A DNA stretch of 64,000 nt from JAFGNB01 sp050304135. Lineage in GTDB: Bacteria > Fibrobacterota > Chitinivibrionia > Chitinivibrionales > Chitinispirillaceae. The stretch covers positions 65,706-129,705 of the forward strand of contig JBNLDC010000014.1 of assembly GCA_050304135.1 (NCBI GenBank). The letters run 5' to 3'. Shown here in pieces: positions 44,001 to 52,583 of the stretch. Position 1 is the first letter of the stretch; each line of letters begins with the position of its first letter. The translations under genes were made by a program, and so were the position numbers. The notes under the pieces are model-generated. The model was not told the origin of the DNA. It did no database searches and was given only the letters and a program-made list of their open reading frames with translations.

Positions 44001-45190
44001 AAAAAGGGGTCGATCTCCATCTGCCGGGATTCATGGCGCTGCGTGAACGGGGCGGCATTGAATTTCAGGGACGGGGGCCCTTTAAGCAGTTCACCATATC
44101 GGGACCGCTTGAACGCCTGAAACTTACCGGCACCTGGGTCCTTCGCGACCTTGAATTCACCTTTCCCTTTCTGCCATTCAGGGAAATGGACTGGAATTTT
44201 GACCCGTTCCCGTATGTCACCTGGGAAATGGATCTTAAACCCGGTAACCGTAAGGCGATGTATTTCTGGGATCTTGCGGGCAAACGGGGAAGAATACTCC
44301 GGTTTGTGGAGGGATATCTCGACCTGAGTTCACATATCCGCGTGCGCGGCCGCGATCTCGATAAAACGTTCCGGATTTACGGTGCGATCCGATCATACAA
44401 GGGTGCGGTTTATTACGGGCGGGTATTCGACCGGAATTTCAATGTAGGTGTGGAGTTCAACCCACTCAAACCGAAGCAGAATGCCGGATACGACAACTTA
44501 CCACTCCTGTGGGGAAGTGCCGAAGCATTCGCCGACACGAGTCGCTTTGACCGGATCAAATTGACCTGTATGGTGGTCGATCCGGTAACCGGCGGCATCA
44601 GCGAAAAGGGGCGCCTTGCGGATCAGCCGACACCCAACATCACCTTTCACCTCTCGTCGGATATTGAAGAGCTGCCCGGCGAGAGCGAACGTGACTATTA
44701 CCGCCAGGCGGGTCTGACCTTTACAACGATCAGCGGCGCCGGCAGTGCGGTATCGAACTTCGGGGAGCAGCTTTTTCACCGGTATCTCCTCCAGCGCTGG
44801 GAGAGAAAACTTGCCCGGAAACTCGGACTGGATGTCATGAACATTGAATCGTCCATTGTTTCTAATTATTTTAGTAAACTTTATAGCCGCCAGTTTGACG
44901 GTGTATTGAATGAGGATGATTACCTTGCCCTTGCCAATGTCGGTGTTACGGTTGGCCGATACTTTTTCCGCGACTTTCTTTTGGTAAAAGCCCGGGGAGA
45001 ACTGATTCCGATCGAAATGCAGCTGACACCGGAATACAGCATTGGATTCGAGTTTCAACCGAGTCAATATCTTACGATGGACCTAAATTACGGTTTTCAT
45101 ATGTCGGACGCGGCAATTCAGCACAGTCCTTTACTGATGATGCAACTGCGACTCCCGATCACCCGGCTGAGAAACCTGTTGCATTTTTAA
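41069..45190 (+). CDS. tamB: TamB-like translocation and assembly module/phospholipid-bridge protein
   Basis: 1373 aa. A single N-terminal membrane anchor (RRWVLIAASIVLSLVIALF) is followed by a very long repetitive beta-rich periplasmic region (AsmA/TamB-type groove) and a C-terminal DUF490 region (about residues 1040-1373) containing RGRDLDKTFRIYGAIRSYKGAVYY and FNPLKPK. TamB-family proteins bridge inner and outer membranes for outer-membrane protein assembly or lipid transport. The start at ATG 41069 lies inside clpC and leaves an N-terminus MRPRRW ideal for a membrane anchor. bamA follows after 30 nt, as commonly seen. Confidence 0.85.
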   Translation: MRPRRWVLIAASIVLSLVIALFTGKRILEKNRNLENLLTGAVSSAIKGTCTVDAVRIGFFSVSLRNVRVTLPMQSVGITIGRIKAGISFSRLVTYRGDLSRAINQIILIKPVIDLPLSPPGSHPTTPQTPATAGRQQQGMDLSEPPVRFLFVKNGTVRLNNRLGDTTMVAGNLSGNLTSHLDEVAFTLSGRAGSSKKNLSVQGALSWPRNRHHLSVRLSDARLGKPFSTGSFTINSGLLNGTVECTFNNRFDPDTLELHGSVRFSEGNVRLHTPDLTVDSLLTGISFEKGICSIDTFSGNVRGMRCTTRGAVRCTSKPAVDLSITCTHMIPDSLADFLPPDARTLLSGTANASAELHWKKGGEPTIALTAAGLALGTLPLQRISANGRLSGSTLIADTLLVATPYGAFDVQGHYDLDSAENSYDLSFIFTTDSLPDSTGVTGDLRAMGTVTGSAQNTPVISCRLTAENLRFHNLPLGNPQLIIQLREKHCTFSSVSIDSATPVTIFGSIDSIFSTDPFARISVSVRSAPINDQLMRIHGMPKCDTLALMAEATGWMNRFTAAAKLTVRSRDFGGTLHGHLERSPDDTGAFIWNLNAQKAQYRQVPVSFSGKGRLLDTCIQIDTLAACDNIHGKATIFHTLQPPLLHARLNYILPIAKCLRFFSSDGNGLTRGSVKGTTTISGPVDNLSTHSTVKLRDAGTETLNGFSTNLTVSSSGADVTVLPGTLKRDRFALLSFDTISTKNGRLQFRGTITDVTPQMLFGTLLPPDQTVSAIISGEAHTTDSGFPMAFTLSAPAVRIDSILLDSVRCRGTITPEGLTVSRLTFKDGKRTNGTANGHLPWALLGSTTGEHDTLRGAVQLRGDLLATIERNAPTPIGGNGQGTADIAFFATGGSWTFTRGDISLPRGVLTVSPFVPDKVKNFTFHMSIDSSGTIHTDMNGTIKRKPIRIVSTHSLPGGYEPLVIGPLNLGAFQVETPKKGVDLHLPGFMALRERGGIEFQGRGPFKQFTISGPLERLKLTGTWVLRDLEFTFPFLPFREMDWNFDPFPYVTWEMDLKPGNRKAMYFWDLAGKRGRILRFVEGYLDLSSHIRVRGRDLDKTFRIYGAIRSYKGAVYYGRVFDRNFNVGVEFNPLKPKQNAGYDNLPLLWGSAEAFADTSRFDRIKLTCMVVDPVTGGISEKGRLADQPTPNITFHLSSDIEELPGESERDYYRQAGLTFTTISGAGSAVSNFGEQLFHRYLLQRWERKLARKLGLDVMNIESSIVSNYFSKLYSRQFDGVLNEDDYLALANVGVTVGRYFFRDFLLVKARGELIPIEMQLTPEYSIGFEFQPSQYLTMDLNYGFHMSDAAIQHSPLLMMQLRLPITRLRNLLHF

Positions 45191-45220
45191 CCTGTTGCAT
45201 TACGTTTGAAGGACCGGAAC

Positions 45221-47503
45221 ATGTCGAGACGGTTATTGTATCTTTTATGCGCACTCCCCCTCATCTGCGTTGGGAGCAACGCCAGAGTCCTTGATACCCT
45301 GGTGATCGAAGGGCTCTCCATCAATTCCGACAATGCCATACGGCACAGTACGGGATTGTACACCGGTCGTGATTTCTCCGCAGCCGACCTTCAGGACGCG
45401 ATCCGTCGCCTCAATGAACTGCAGCTCTTACGGAAAATTGATTTTTATCTGCTCGCCGAAACCGACACATCGGCATCGTTGAAACTGAAAGTGGAAGAAT
45501 TCCCGATCTGTGAATCAGTCGAATATCACGGAAATAAGAAGATAAAGAAGAAAGACCTCGAGGAAAAAGCGACCATTAAAAAGGGGCAGATCCTCACCGA
45601 CGCAGCTGTTTTCGATGAAAAAAGGCAAATTCTCGAAATGCACGCCGAAAAGGGTTACAACCTGGCGGAGGTAACTCCCGAAAAAATCCCCACAAAAATA
45701 CCCGGAAACGTCATCCTTAAATTCACCATAAAAGAGGGTCCCAAGGTCCGCATCAAAAGTATTGTCTTCCACGGCAACAAAGAGGTTAAAACGTCGAAGC
45801 TGGAACGGAAGTTCAAAACAAAAGAGAGCCGATGGTGGCGGTCGGGTGAATTCAAACGGGACCTCTATCGTGAACATCTCGACAGTCTGATTCTTTTCTA
45901 CAACGATCTCGGGTATCTCGATGCGGCGATCGTCAGCGACAGCGTCCGCTTTGCCGATACCAAAAAGGATCTGCTGATCGACATCACCATCGATGAAGGT
46001 AAAAAGTACTATGCCGGTAATTTTTACTTCAAAGGGAACAACATCATTCCGACCGATTCGCTCAATACTAAAATAGCTCTTAAGTACGGTAAACCGTTTC
46101 AGAAAACACGCTTTGAACTCTCGAAATACATGGTCGAGAATACCTATCGCGAGGAGGGGTATCTCTGGGTGCAGGTCACCGATGAGCGTACCTATCGGAA
46201 AGATACCATAGATGTCACGTTTGATATCTACGAGGGACGCAGCGCAATCGTCCGGAAGGTCGACGTCAAAGGCAACACCAAAACCATGGAAAAAGTGGTG
46301 CGGCGCGAAATTGACCTCCTTCCCGGCAAGAAATACAAACAGTCGCTCATGATGCGCAGCCGCCAGAAAATCATGGCGCTCAATTTCTTCAGTGATGTAA
46401 AACCCGATCTGATCCCCAACGACGACGGCACCATCGACCTCGCTTTTGATATTACCGAGAAAGACAACATCGGGCAGCTGCAGATCGGTGCCGCCTACAG
46501 CGGTTACAACGGCTTTATAGGCACCTTCTCCACCTCGATACCCAATTTCAGGGGTGCCGGACAGGAACTGCGTGTCAACGTGGAATACGGACAACGGCAC
46601 CAGGATTTCAGTGTCAGTTTCACTGAACCGTGGGCCTTCGACCGTCCGATCTCCCTCACCGGAAGTGTTTTCTACCGGGACAACTCCTACTACCAGATCT
46701 ATGCGAGTAAACAGTGGGGATTTATTGTCGGATCAGGTCTTTCAAAGATGTCGTGGCCCGATGACCATTTTCAGCTCAACGGCAGCTATCAATTCAGTTA
46801 TGAAGAAGGATACCGGGACGGCTATGAAAATCCCGCGTTCAATCTTGACGTGAGGAGGAAGGGATTCCTCAGCAGGCTCTCCTTCACTCTCACCAGGTAC
46901 GATCTCGACATGCCGATGTTCCCTACCGAAGGATCGCGGCTCACTCTTTCCCCCCAGATTGCCGGGCTTGGCGGAAACTACCGGTATCTCAAGGGGATCG
47001 TTGGCTATGAACACTATTTTCCTCTTCCGTTCAAGCTCGTGTTCGGCACCCGTTCAAAGTTCGGCCAGATCTCACCGCTCGGTAACGAAACAGTCATTTC
47101 ACGGTACGATCTCTTCAAGCTCGGCGGTGTGTATTACGCCGATGCCGATCTGCGCGGTTACAATGATGTGGAGTTCGGCGGACTCTCCAGCGGCCGTGAC
47201 GCCGGGCATCCTGAAAACGGGCTCTCCATGTTCGCCACCACGCTTGAACTGCGCTACCCGCTGCTTGACCAACAGCTCTACCTCGGTGTATTCGCCGACG
47301 GCGGCAACACCTGGTCGGGATTTTCAAAAGTAAATCCGTTCGATCTGTATAAAAGTATCGGAGCCGGTATCCGTATCAATATTCCGATGCTTGGCCTTAT
47401 GGGAGTGGATTTCGGCTACGGGCTTGACGATCCAACACCCGACGGCTTCGATAGTAAACCCTACGGATGGAAAATCGATTTCATGATGAACCGCGGATTC
47501 TAA
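45221..47503 (+). CDS. bamA: BamA outer-membrane protein assembly factor
   Basis: Inserts beta-barrel proteins into the outer membrane. 760 aa: signal peptide (MSRRLLYLLCALPLICVGSNA), five POTRA domains (about 22-345) with features such as CESVEYHGNKKIKKKDLEEK and VDVKGNTKTMEKVVRREI, then a 16-stranded barrel (about 430-760) ending in Phe. PLPFKLVFGTRSKFGQISP and LRGYNDVEFGG fit the late barrel strands. The start at ATG 45221 has GAAGGA 7 nt upstream; the frame back to 45206 does not. Located between tamB and skp, its usual company. Confidence 0.94.
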   Translation: MSRRLLYLLCALPLICVGSNARVLDTLVIEGLSINSDNAIRHSTGLYTGRDFSAADLQDAIRRLNELQLLRKIDFYLLAETDTSASLKLKVEEFPICESVEYHGNKKIKKKDLEEKATIKKGQILTDAAVFDEKRQILEMHAEKGYNLAEVTPEKIPTKIPGNVILKFTIKEGPKVRIKSIVFHGNKEVKTSKLERKFKTKESRWWRSGEFKRDLYREHLDSLILFYNDLGYLDAAIVSDSVRFADTKKDLLIDITIDEGKKYYAGNFYFKGNNIIPTDSLNTKIALKYGKPFQKTRFELSKYMVENTYREEGYLWVQVTDERTYRKDTIDVTFDIYEGRSAIVRKVDVKGNTKTMEKVVRREIDLLPGKKYKQSLMMRSRQKIMALNFFSDVKPDLIPNDDGTIDLAFDITEKDNIGQLQIGAAYSGYNGFIGTFSTSIPNFRGAGQELRVNVEYGQRHQDFSVSFTEPWAFDRPISLTGSVFYRDNSYYQIYASKQWGFIVGSGLSKMSWPDDHFQLNGSYQFSYEEGYRDGYENPAFNLDVRRKGFLSRLSFTLTRYDLDMPMFPTEGSRLTLSPQIAGLGGNYRYLKGIVGYEHYFPLPFKLVFGTRSKFGQISPLGNETVISRYDLFKLGGVYYADADLRGYNDVEFGGLSSGRDAGHPENGLSMFATTLELRYPLLDQQLYLGVFADGGNTWSGFSKVNPFDLYKSIGAGIRINIPMLGLMGVDFGYGLDDPTPDGFDSKPYGWKIDFMMNRGF

Positions 47504-47678
47504 CGGGCGACGGAATCTGTCCGGCAGTACCGCGGGGAACTACCGAATATCACCCAAGCACTTTCCACCGATAGCCCTCCGGCATCGGCAGGAGGTGAAT
47601 CGTTCGCTGTCCGCTCTGGTTTACCGGGAGATGCGCTGCCGGTTACCGGGTGAACAGAAAGCACTAAAGGAGGAGTAC

Positions 47679-48197
47679 ATGCGCACGTTGTTCTGCACAG
47701 GGGCGCTCTTTGCCCTGATGATCGCCACGGCTGTTCAGGCCGAAATGAAAATGGGGTACATCAACTCGGAGGCTATTTTCGCCGAGTACGAAGGTACCAA
47801 AGAGGCTCAGAATAAATTCAACAAGGAAGTTGCCGTCTGGGAGCAGGAAGCCTCCAAGAAACAGCAGGAGATTAAAAGCCTCAAGGAACAGATCGACAAA
47901 CAGAGCCTTCTTCTGAGCGCGGAACGTAAAAAAGCGCTTGAGGATTCACTGAACCAGAAGATGATTACCTACCAGAAATTTCTGCAGGAAAAGTTCGGAA
48001 AAGACGGTATAGCGCTCAAAAAAAACGAGGAGCTTACCAAACCGATCATCGAAAAAATCAATCGCATTATCGAGAAAATCGCGAAAGAGGAAAATTACGA
48101 CTATATTTTCGATGCCCGTGCGGGAGGAATCGTTTATGCCAAAAAGGTGTACGATCTCAACCAGCGTGTCCTCGAAGCTCTTAACAAAGAAAACTAG
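47679..48197 (+). CDS. skp: OmpH/Skp-family periplasmic chaperone
   Basis: 172 aa. Signal peptide (RTLFCTGALFALMIATAVQAE) followed by MKMGYINSEAIFAEYEGTK, the OmpH start, then a long coiled-coil helix hairpin (Lys/Glu/Gln-rich, about residues 45-125) and a closing segment YDYIFDARAGGIVYA. Skp holds unfolded barrel proteins on their way to BamA. ATG 47679 is fixed by a near-perfect AAGGAGGAG just upstream. The 175 nt after bamA hold nothing else of note, and lpxD follows after 3 nt. Confidence 0.92.
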   Translation: MRTLFCTGALFALMIATAVQAEMKMGYINSEAIFAEYEGTKEAQNKFNKEVAVWEQEASKKQQEIKSLKEQIDKQSLLLSAERKKALEDSLNQKMITYQKFLQEKFGKDGIALKKNEELTKPIIEKINRIIEKIAKEENYDYIFDARAGGIVYAKKVYDLNQRVLEALNKEN

Positions 48198-48200
48198 ACC

Positions 48201-49250
48201 GTGCTTCTTTCGCAGATAGCCGCAGCGCTTGACCTTGAGCCCCCGGTTGCCTCCGGTGACCGGGAGGTGCGTTCGATCACCTCGCCATCCCGGGCCACTG
48301 CTGATGATATTATATTCAGCGCCGACCCGAAATTCGATGCGGAGATCACCGCAAGTGCAGCCGGGTTTGTTCTCACAAAAAAAGGCAGGGATTTTCCGGG
48401 TAAAATCTGCCTGGAGGTCGACGACCCGTACCTTGGCTACGCAAAGGTAGCGCAGCTTTTTGAAGACCGGTCACCGCAGTTCGAAACCGGTTCTTCTCCG
48501 GCGGCGTTTATCGACCAGTCTGCACGGGTTGATCCGGCTTCGGCAATAGGGCCGGGAACGGTAATCGGCGCCGGTGTAACCATTGGTGCTAAGACCAGGA
48601 TCGGTGCCGGTTGCGTGATCGAAAAGGGGTCAACCATCGGCAGCAACTGCCGTATCGATTCGGGAGTGATCATCCGGTACGGCACCTCCATCGCCAACCG
48701 GGTCATCATTCAGTCCGGAGCGGTGATCGGCAGCGACGGATTCGGCAATGCCCGTGATGCAAACGGTGCGTGGGTCCGGATTCCCGCATTCGGCAACGTG
48801 GTTATTGAAGACGACGCCGAAATCGGTGCCGGCACCACCATCGACCGTGGAAATTTTGACGATACGGTGATCGGCAGAGGCGTCAAACTTGACAACCTGA
48901 TACATATCGCCCACAACGTCACCGTGGGAGAACATACGGTGATGGCCGCCCAGACCGGCATTTCGGGGAGTACCCGTGTCGGCCGAAGGGTGATCATTGC
49001 CGGGCAGGCAGGGTTCGTCGGACACATTGACATCGGCGACGACTCATTCATCGGGGCAAAAGCGGGCATCTCCAAATCGGTGGAACCTGGAGCGAAAATA
49101 ACCGGGTACCCCGCACGGGATCTGATGACCATGCGCCGGATCGAAGCCGCACAGCAATCGCTGCCAGGCCTGCTGAAAGAATTCAAACAGTTGAAAAAAG
49201 AGGTGGAGGCCTTGCGCGCTGCACGTCCTTCAACTCCCGACAAAGCCTGA
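48201..49250 (+). CDS. lpxD: UDP-3-O-acylglucosamine N-acyltransferase
   Basis: Third step of lipid A synthesis. 349 aa from GTG 48201: an N-terminal uridine-binding domain (about 1-100), then hexapeptide repeats forming a left-handed beta helix (SAIGPGTVIGAGVTIGAKTR and onward), the catalytic-His region HIAHNVTVGEHT, and a C-terminal helix (LPGLLKEFKQLKKEVEAL). No Shine-Dalgarno is obvious at the GTG, fitting coupling to skp 3 nt upstream. Order skp-lpxD-fabZ-lpxA is that of E. coli. Confidence 0.94.
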   Translation: MLLSQIAAALDLEPPVASGDREVRSITSPSRATADDIIFSADPKFDAEITASAAGFVLTKKGRDFPGKICLEVDDPYLGYAKVAQLFEDRSPQFETGSSPAAFIDQSARVDPASAIGPGTVIGAGVTIGAKTRIGAGCVIEKGSTIGSNCRIDSGVIIRYGTSIANRVIIQSGAVIGSDGFGNARDANGAWVRIPAFGNVVIEDDAEIGAGTTIDRGNFDDTVIGRGVKLDNLIHIAHNVTVGEHTVMAAQTGISGSTRVGRRVIIAGQAGFVGHIDIGDDSFIGAKAGISKSVEPGAKITGYPARDLMTMRRIEAAQQSLPGLLKEFKQLKKEVEALRAARPSTPDKA

Positions 49251-49281
49251 CAATCGGCCGGGAAAGGGCCGCATACTCACT

Positions 49282-50661
49282 ATGACCAAGCAACATACAA
49301 TCGGTAAAAGTGTTTCACTGACGGGCATCGGTCTTCACACCGGGGTTCCCGCGAAAGTCACCTTCAATCCGGCTCCCGAAAACTACGGTATCCGTTTCGT
49401 ACGGACCGATCTCGAAGGCACCCCGGAAATCGTGGCGGATATCGATAACGTTGTCGACCTGGCGCGCGGCACCACCATCGGATCCGGTGATGTGCGTGTC
49501 TACTCGATCGAGCATGTGATGTCGTGTTTCGCGGGACTGCAGATCGACAACTGCCGCGTTGATGTGGAAGCGCAGGAGATCCCGCTTATGGACGGCAGTG
49601 CGCTCCCGTATGTGCAACTGGTGCAGGAGGCGGGAATTATAGAGCAGCAGGCGGATCGGGAGTACATCACCATCACCGAACCGCTCATGTACGTCAACCG
49701 CGATGTGGCACTCGGTATTTTTCCCCTCGACCACTTCCGCCTGACGCTCGAGATCGACTACAACTACCCGGCGCTCGGCGCCCAGTACACTACCCTGTTT
49801 TCACTTGACGAATACATTAACAATTTCGCACCGGCCCGCACGTTCTGCTTTCTCTCCGAAATCGAGAAACTGCGTGAAGGCGGACTGATCAAGGGCGGCA
49901 CACTCGACAGCGCGCTCGTGGTGCAGGACGTGGAACTTACCGGCGACCATATCGACTACATGCGCCGGCTTTTTGCCTACAAGGGCCCCATTGAACCCGG
50001 CGAAAACGGATTTCTGAACAACACGGAGCTGCGGTTCTACAACGAACCCTGCCGGCACAAGGCACTCGATATCATCGGGGATCTCTACCTGCTCGGCAAA
50101 CCGCTCAAGGCGCACATCATCGGCGCCCGTACCGGCCATGCCGCAAATATCGCCGGTGCAAAAAAGATCCGCGAATTCGTCAATTCACAGCAGACCCCTG
50201 CGGCGAAAGCAACCGGAAAAAAAGGTATCAGCCTCGGTCACGAGGAGATCCTCAAGATCCTGCCCCACCGGTATCCGTTTCTGCTGGTCGATTCGGTACA
50301 GGAGCTTGTTCCCAACGAATATATCTGCGCGACCAAGAACGTCTCGTTCAACGACAACTTTTTTACAGGACACTTTCCTGAAAACCCCACCATGCCGGGT
50401 GTGCTGATGATCGAGGCGATGGCACAGGCCGGCGGTATCATGGGGCTGTACGGATCAAAAGAGAACGACGGCCCGAACAGTGTTCTTTTTCTCGGTATCG
50501 ACAAAGCCCGTTTCAGAGGGATCGTGCGGCCGGGAGATGTGCTGCGGATGGAAATCAGAATGAAAAAGTTCCGAAGAGGAACCGGACAGTTCGAGGGAAA
50601 GTGTTATGTCAAAGACAAACTCGTGTGCGAAGCAGACCTGCTCGCCATGTACGGACGGTAA
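49282..50661 (+). CDS. lpxC/fabZ: Bifunctional LpxC-FabZ: UDP-3-O-acyl-GlcNAc deacetylase fused to 3-hydroxyacyl-ACP dehydratase
   Basis: 459 aa. Residues 1-300 are LpxC, the zinc-dependent committing step of lipid A synthesis: metal ligands in SIEHVMS (His78) and RHKALDIIGD (His259, Asp263), and the general-acid His286 in TGHAAN. Residues about 312-459 are FabZ, which makes unsaturated acyl-ACPs: HRYPFLLVD, GHFPENPTMPGVLMIEAMAQ with His364 and Glu378. The fusion is characteristic of Bacteroidetes and relatives and is a taxonomic hint. It lets one protein sit at the branch where 3-hydroxyacyl-ACP is used for lipid A or for phospholipid. Confidence 0.95.
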   Translation: MTKQHTIGKSVSLTGIGLHTGVPAKVTFNPAPENYGIRFVRTDLEGTPEIVADIDNVVDLARGTTIGSGDVRVYSIEHVMSCFAGLQIDNCRVDVEAQEIPLMDGSALPYVQLVQEAGIIEQQADREYITITEPLMYVNRDVALGIFPLDHFRLTLEIDYNYPALGAQYTTLFSLDEYINNFAPARTFCFLSEIEKLREGGLIKGGTLDSALVVQDVELTGDHIDYMRRLFAYKGPIEPGENGFLNNTELRFYNEPCRHKALDIIGDLYLLGKPLKAHIIGARTGHAANIAGAKKIREFVNSQQTPAAKATGKKGISLGHEEILKILPHRYPFLLVDSVQELVPNEYICATKNVSFNDNFFTGHFPENPTMPGVLMIEAMAQAGGIMGLYGSKENDGPNSVLFLGIDKARFRGIVRPGDVLRMEIRMKKFRRGTGQFEGKCYVKDKLVCEADLLAMYGR

Positions 50662-50677
50662 CTGCGGCCACCATCGC

Positions 50678-51466
50678 ATGCAGACCACCATTCATCCGAC
50701 GGCGATAATAGAACCGGGAGTAAAGCTCGGTATCGATGTAAAGATCGGGCCCTACGCCGTTATTGAAGGCGATGTCGAGATCGGTGACCGTTGCGATATC
50801 GGGCCGCATGCGGTTATCGGTCCGGGAACCAGCATCGGTGAAGACAGCCGCATTTTCTGCGGAGCCGCGGTTGGTCTGATTCCTCAGGACAAAAAATTCG
50901 ACTCCGAAAAAACCCGCACTATTATCGGCAAAAACACCCTTATCCGTGAATATGTCACCATCAACCGCGGCAGTGCCGCAAGCGGTGCCACCCGTATCGG
51001 CAACGACTGCTGGATCATGGCGTACTGCCATGTGGCACACGACTGTGAAATCGGCAACGATGTCACCATCTCGAACTCTCTTGCAATGGCAGGGCATGTG
51101 ATTGTCGGAAATCATGTTACGATCGGCGGTGTCTGTTCATTTCATCAGTTCACCCGTGTGGGCGATTACGCGTTCATTCAGGCAACCTCGTACGTTACAC
51201 AGGATGTTGCGCCATTTGCACTCACCGGTGCGGACCCGGTACGGATTGTCGACATCAATAAAATCGGTCTCGAGCGACGCGGTTTTTCCGAAGACAGGCG
51301 CCGGGCGATCAAACGCGCCTATAAAATCCTCTTCCGTGAAAACCGCAAACTCGACGATGCGCTGACGGTGCTGGAGCGTGATTTCGCCGACAATGAAGAC
51401 ATCGCGATGATAACCGGTTTTATAAAGGGAAGTAACCGGGGACTCCTGCGCATGGGTGACCGTTAG
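50678..51466 (+). CDS. lpxA: UDP-N-acetylglucosamine O-acyltransferase
   Basis: First step of lipid A synthesis. 262 aa, exactly the classical length: hexapeptide-repeat beta helix (IHPTAIIEPGVKLGIDVKIG), FCGAAVGLIPQDKKF, the catalytic-His region YCHVAHDCEIGNDV, and a C-terminal helical domain ending FIKGSNRGLLRMGDR. The start was set at ATG 50678 (MQTTIHPTA); the longer frame to 50606 overlaps fabZ and adds non-family residues. It ends the envelope run; the next gene lies 169 nt on. Confidence 0.95.
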   Translation: MQTTIHPTAIIEPGVKLGIDVKIGPYAVIEGDVEIGDRCDIGPHAVIGPGTSIGEDSRIFCGAAVGLIPQDKKFDSEKTRTIIGKNTLIREYVTINRGSAASGATRIGNDCWIMAYCHVAHDCEIGNDVTISNSLAMAGHVIVGNHVTIGGVCSFHQFTRVGDYAFIQATSYVTQDVAPFALTGADPVRIVDINKIGLERRGFSEDRRRAIKRAYKILFRENRKLDDALTVLERDFADNEDIAMITGFIKGSNRGLLRMGDR

Positions 51467-51635
51467 AAAATACCTGGCATCTGCATCTGCATGTATCATC
51501 TCTGCATACCCCTTTCACCCGGCAATTCATTATTTTATAGTTTTAGATAGCTGTTAAACACCTCCGAGCTTCCGGTTCCGGAACATCCGCAGTAACGGAA
51601 ACGGGAAGTATTTACTGAAAAGAGACAATCAGTTC

Positions 51636-52460
51636 ATGAACTTTCTGAAAGCAGCCATACTTCTTCCGGCTTTCACCGGACTGCTTGCCGCATCAGGCGT
51701 ACCAACCGCTGATATGGGAACAGCGACCCTCGGTCTCGAGTATCAGGGTTTTCTGGCCGGGCAGTTGCTCGCTGCGTCGGAAGAGCATTCGGAACTGCGC
51801 ACCTTCAATTTTCTGCTCAGGTATGCACCGGTCCCTTATGTGCTGCTCACCGCCGGAGGCGGTGGTGCACAGTTCTCACGACGACAAAACGACATGCTTC
51901 TGGCAATTTCCCCTTCGATAAGCGCTGCCGGTGGTATCGATCTGTTCACCCCGACCTTTCTGCACCTTCTTTCCGTAACGGCAGGCAGCGGCATGATTCT
52001 TTTCAGCAGTACGGTAGAGCGCGACGCACGTTACACTCCGGCACTTCTGATTAACCCCTCGGCAGGCCTGCTGCTGCAAGTCGGAAAAGCCGGGAGTGTT
52101 GAAGCCGGTGTCAAAGGGCATCTGCTGCGAAACATCGGTGCCGAAGCGATCGATTCCCTGTCTGCAGAGAATCCGGTTCGCGGCTACCTTGCACTCAACC
52201 TTCACGCCCCGGGGAAAGCCGGGTACCTGCTCATAGCAGCTGATGCCTCCCCGCAGGTAACTGCCACCGACTGGTCCAACGGCCCGGAAGAGGTTTCCTT
52301 CTCTCTGCAGTTGGGTCTGCTTCTCAAACAACCCGGTTCAAAAAAGAAGAATGCAAAAGGGGAACATCCCGATGAGTATTTCGGGGATTACGACCGGATG
52401 AGTGGTGAGCTTGATACCCTCGCGAAAGAGCTGAAAAAGGGAAAACGGTATGGGCGGTGA
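51636..52460 (+). CDS. Exported beta-rich protein of unknown function
   Basis: 274 aa. Signal peptide (MNFLKAAILLPAFTGLLAASG) followed by alternating hydrophobic/polar strands (LRTFNFLLRYAPVPYVLLTAGGG, PALLINPSAGLLLQVGKAGS, GYLALNLHAPGKAGYLLIAADAS) that look like an outer-membrane beta barrel of about 8-10 strands. The C-terminus is a charged helix (DRMSGELDTLAKELKKGKRYGR) rather than a terminal Phe strand, so a simple porin is unlikely. No family recognised. Just after the lpx genes. Confidence 0.55.
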   Translation: MNFLKAAILLPAFTGLLAASGVPTADMGTATLGLEYQGFLAGQLLAASEEHSELRTFNFLLRYAPVPYVLLTAGGGGAQFSRRQNDMLLAISPSISAAGGIDLFTPTFLHLLSVTAGSGMILFSSTVERDARYTPALLINPSAGLLLQVGKAGSVEAGVKGHLLRNIGAEAIDSLSAENPVRGYLALNLHAPGKAGYLLIAADASPQVTATDWSNGPEEVSFSLQLGLLLKQPGSKKKNAKGEHPDEYFGDYDRMSGELDTLAKELKKGKRYGR

Positions 52461-52583
52461 GGTGGAATCACCATACCGCGATGTGGATGCCGGATAAACC
52501 AATTCCGGCATGACGGTTACCCTTAAAACGAATATGATAGATAACACCGTAACTACTCTAAGCCGGCACTAAACGGAACCCTT

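Noticed and set aside
45515..46600. 361-aa minus-strand open frame
   Set aside because: Antisense shadow of bamA with no recognisable domain.
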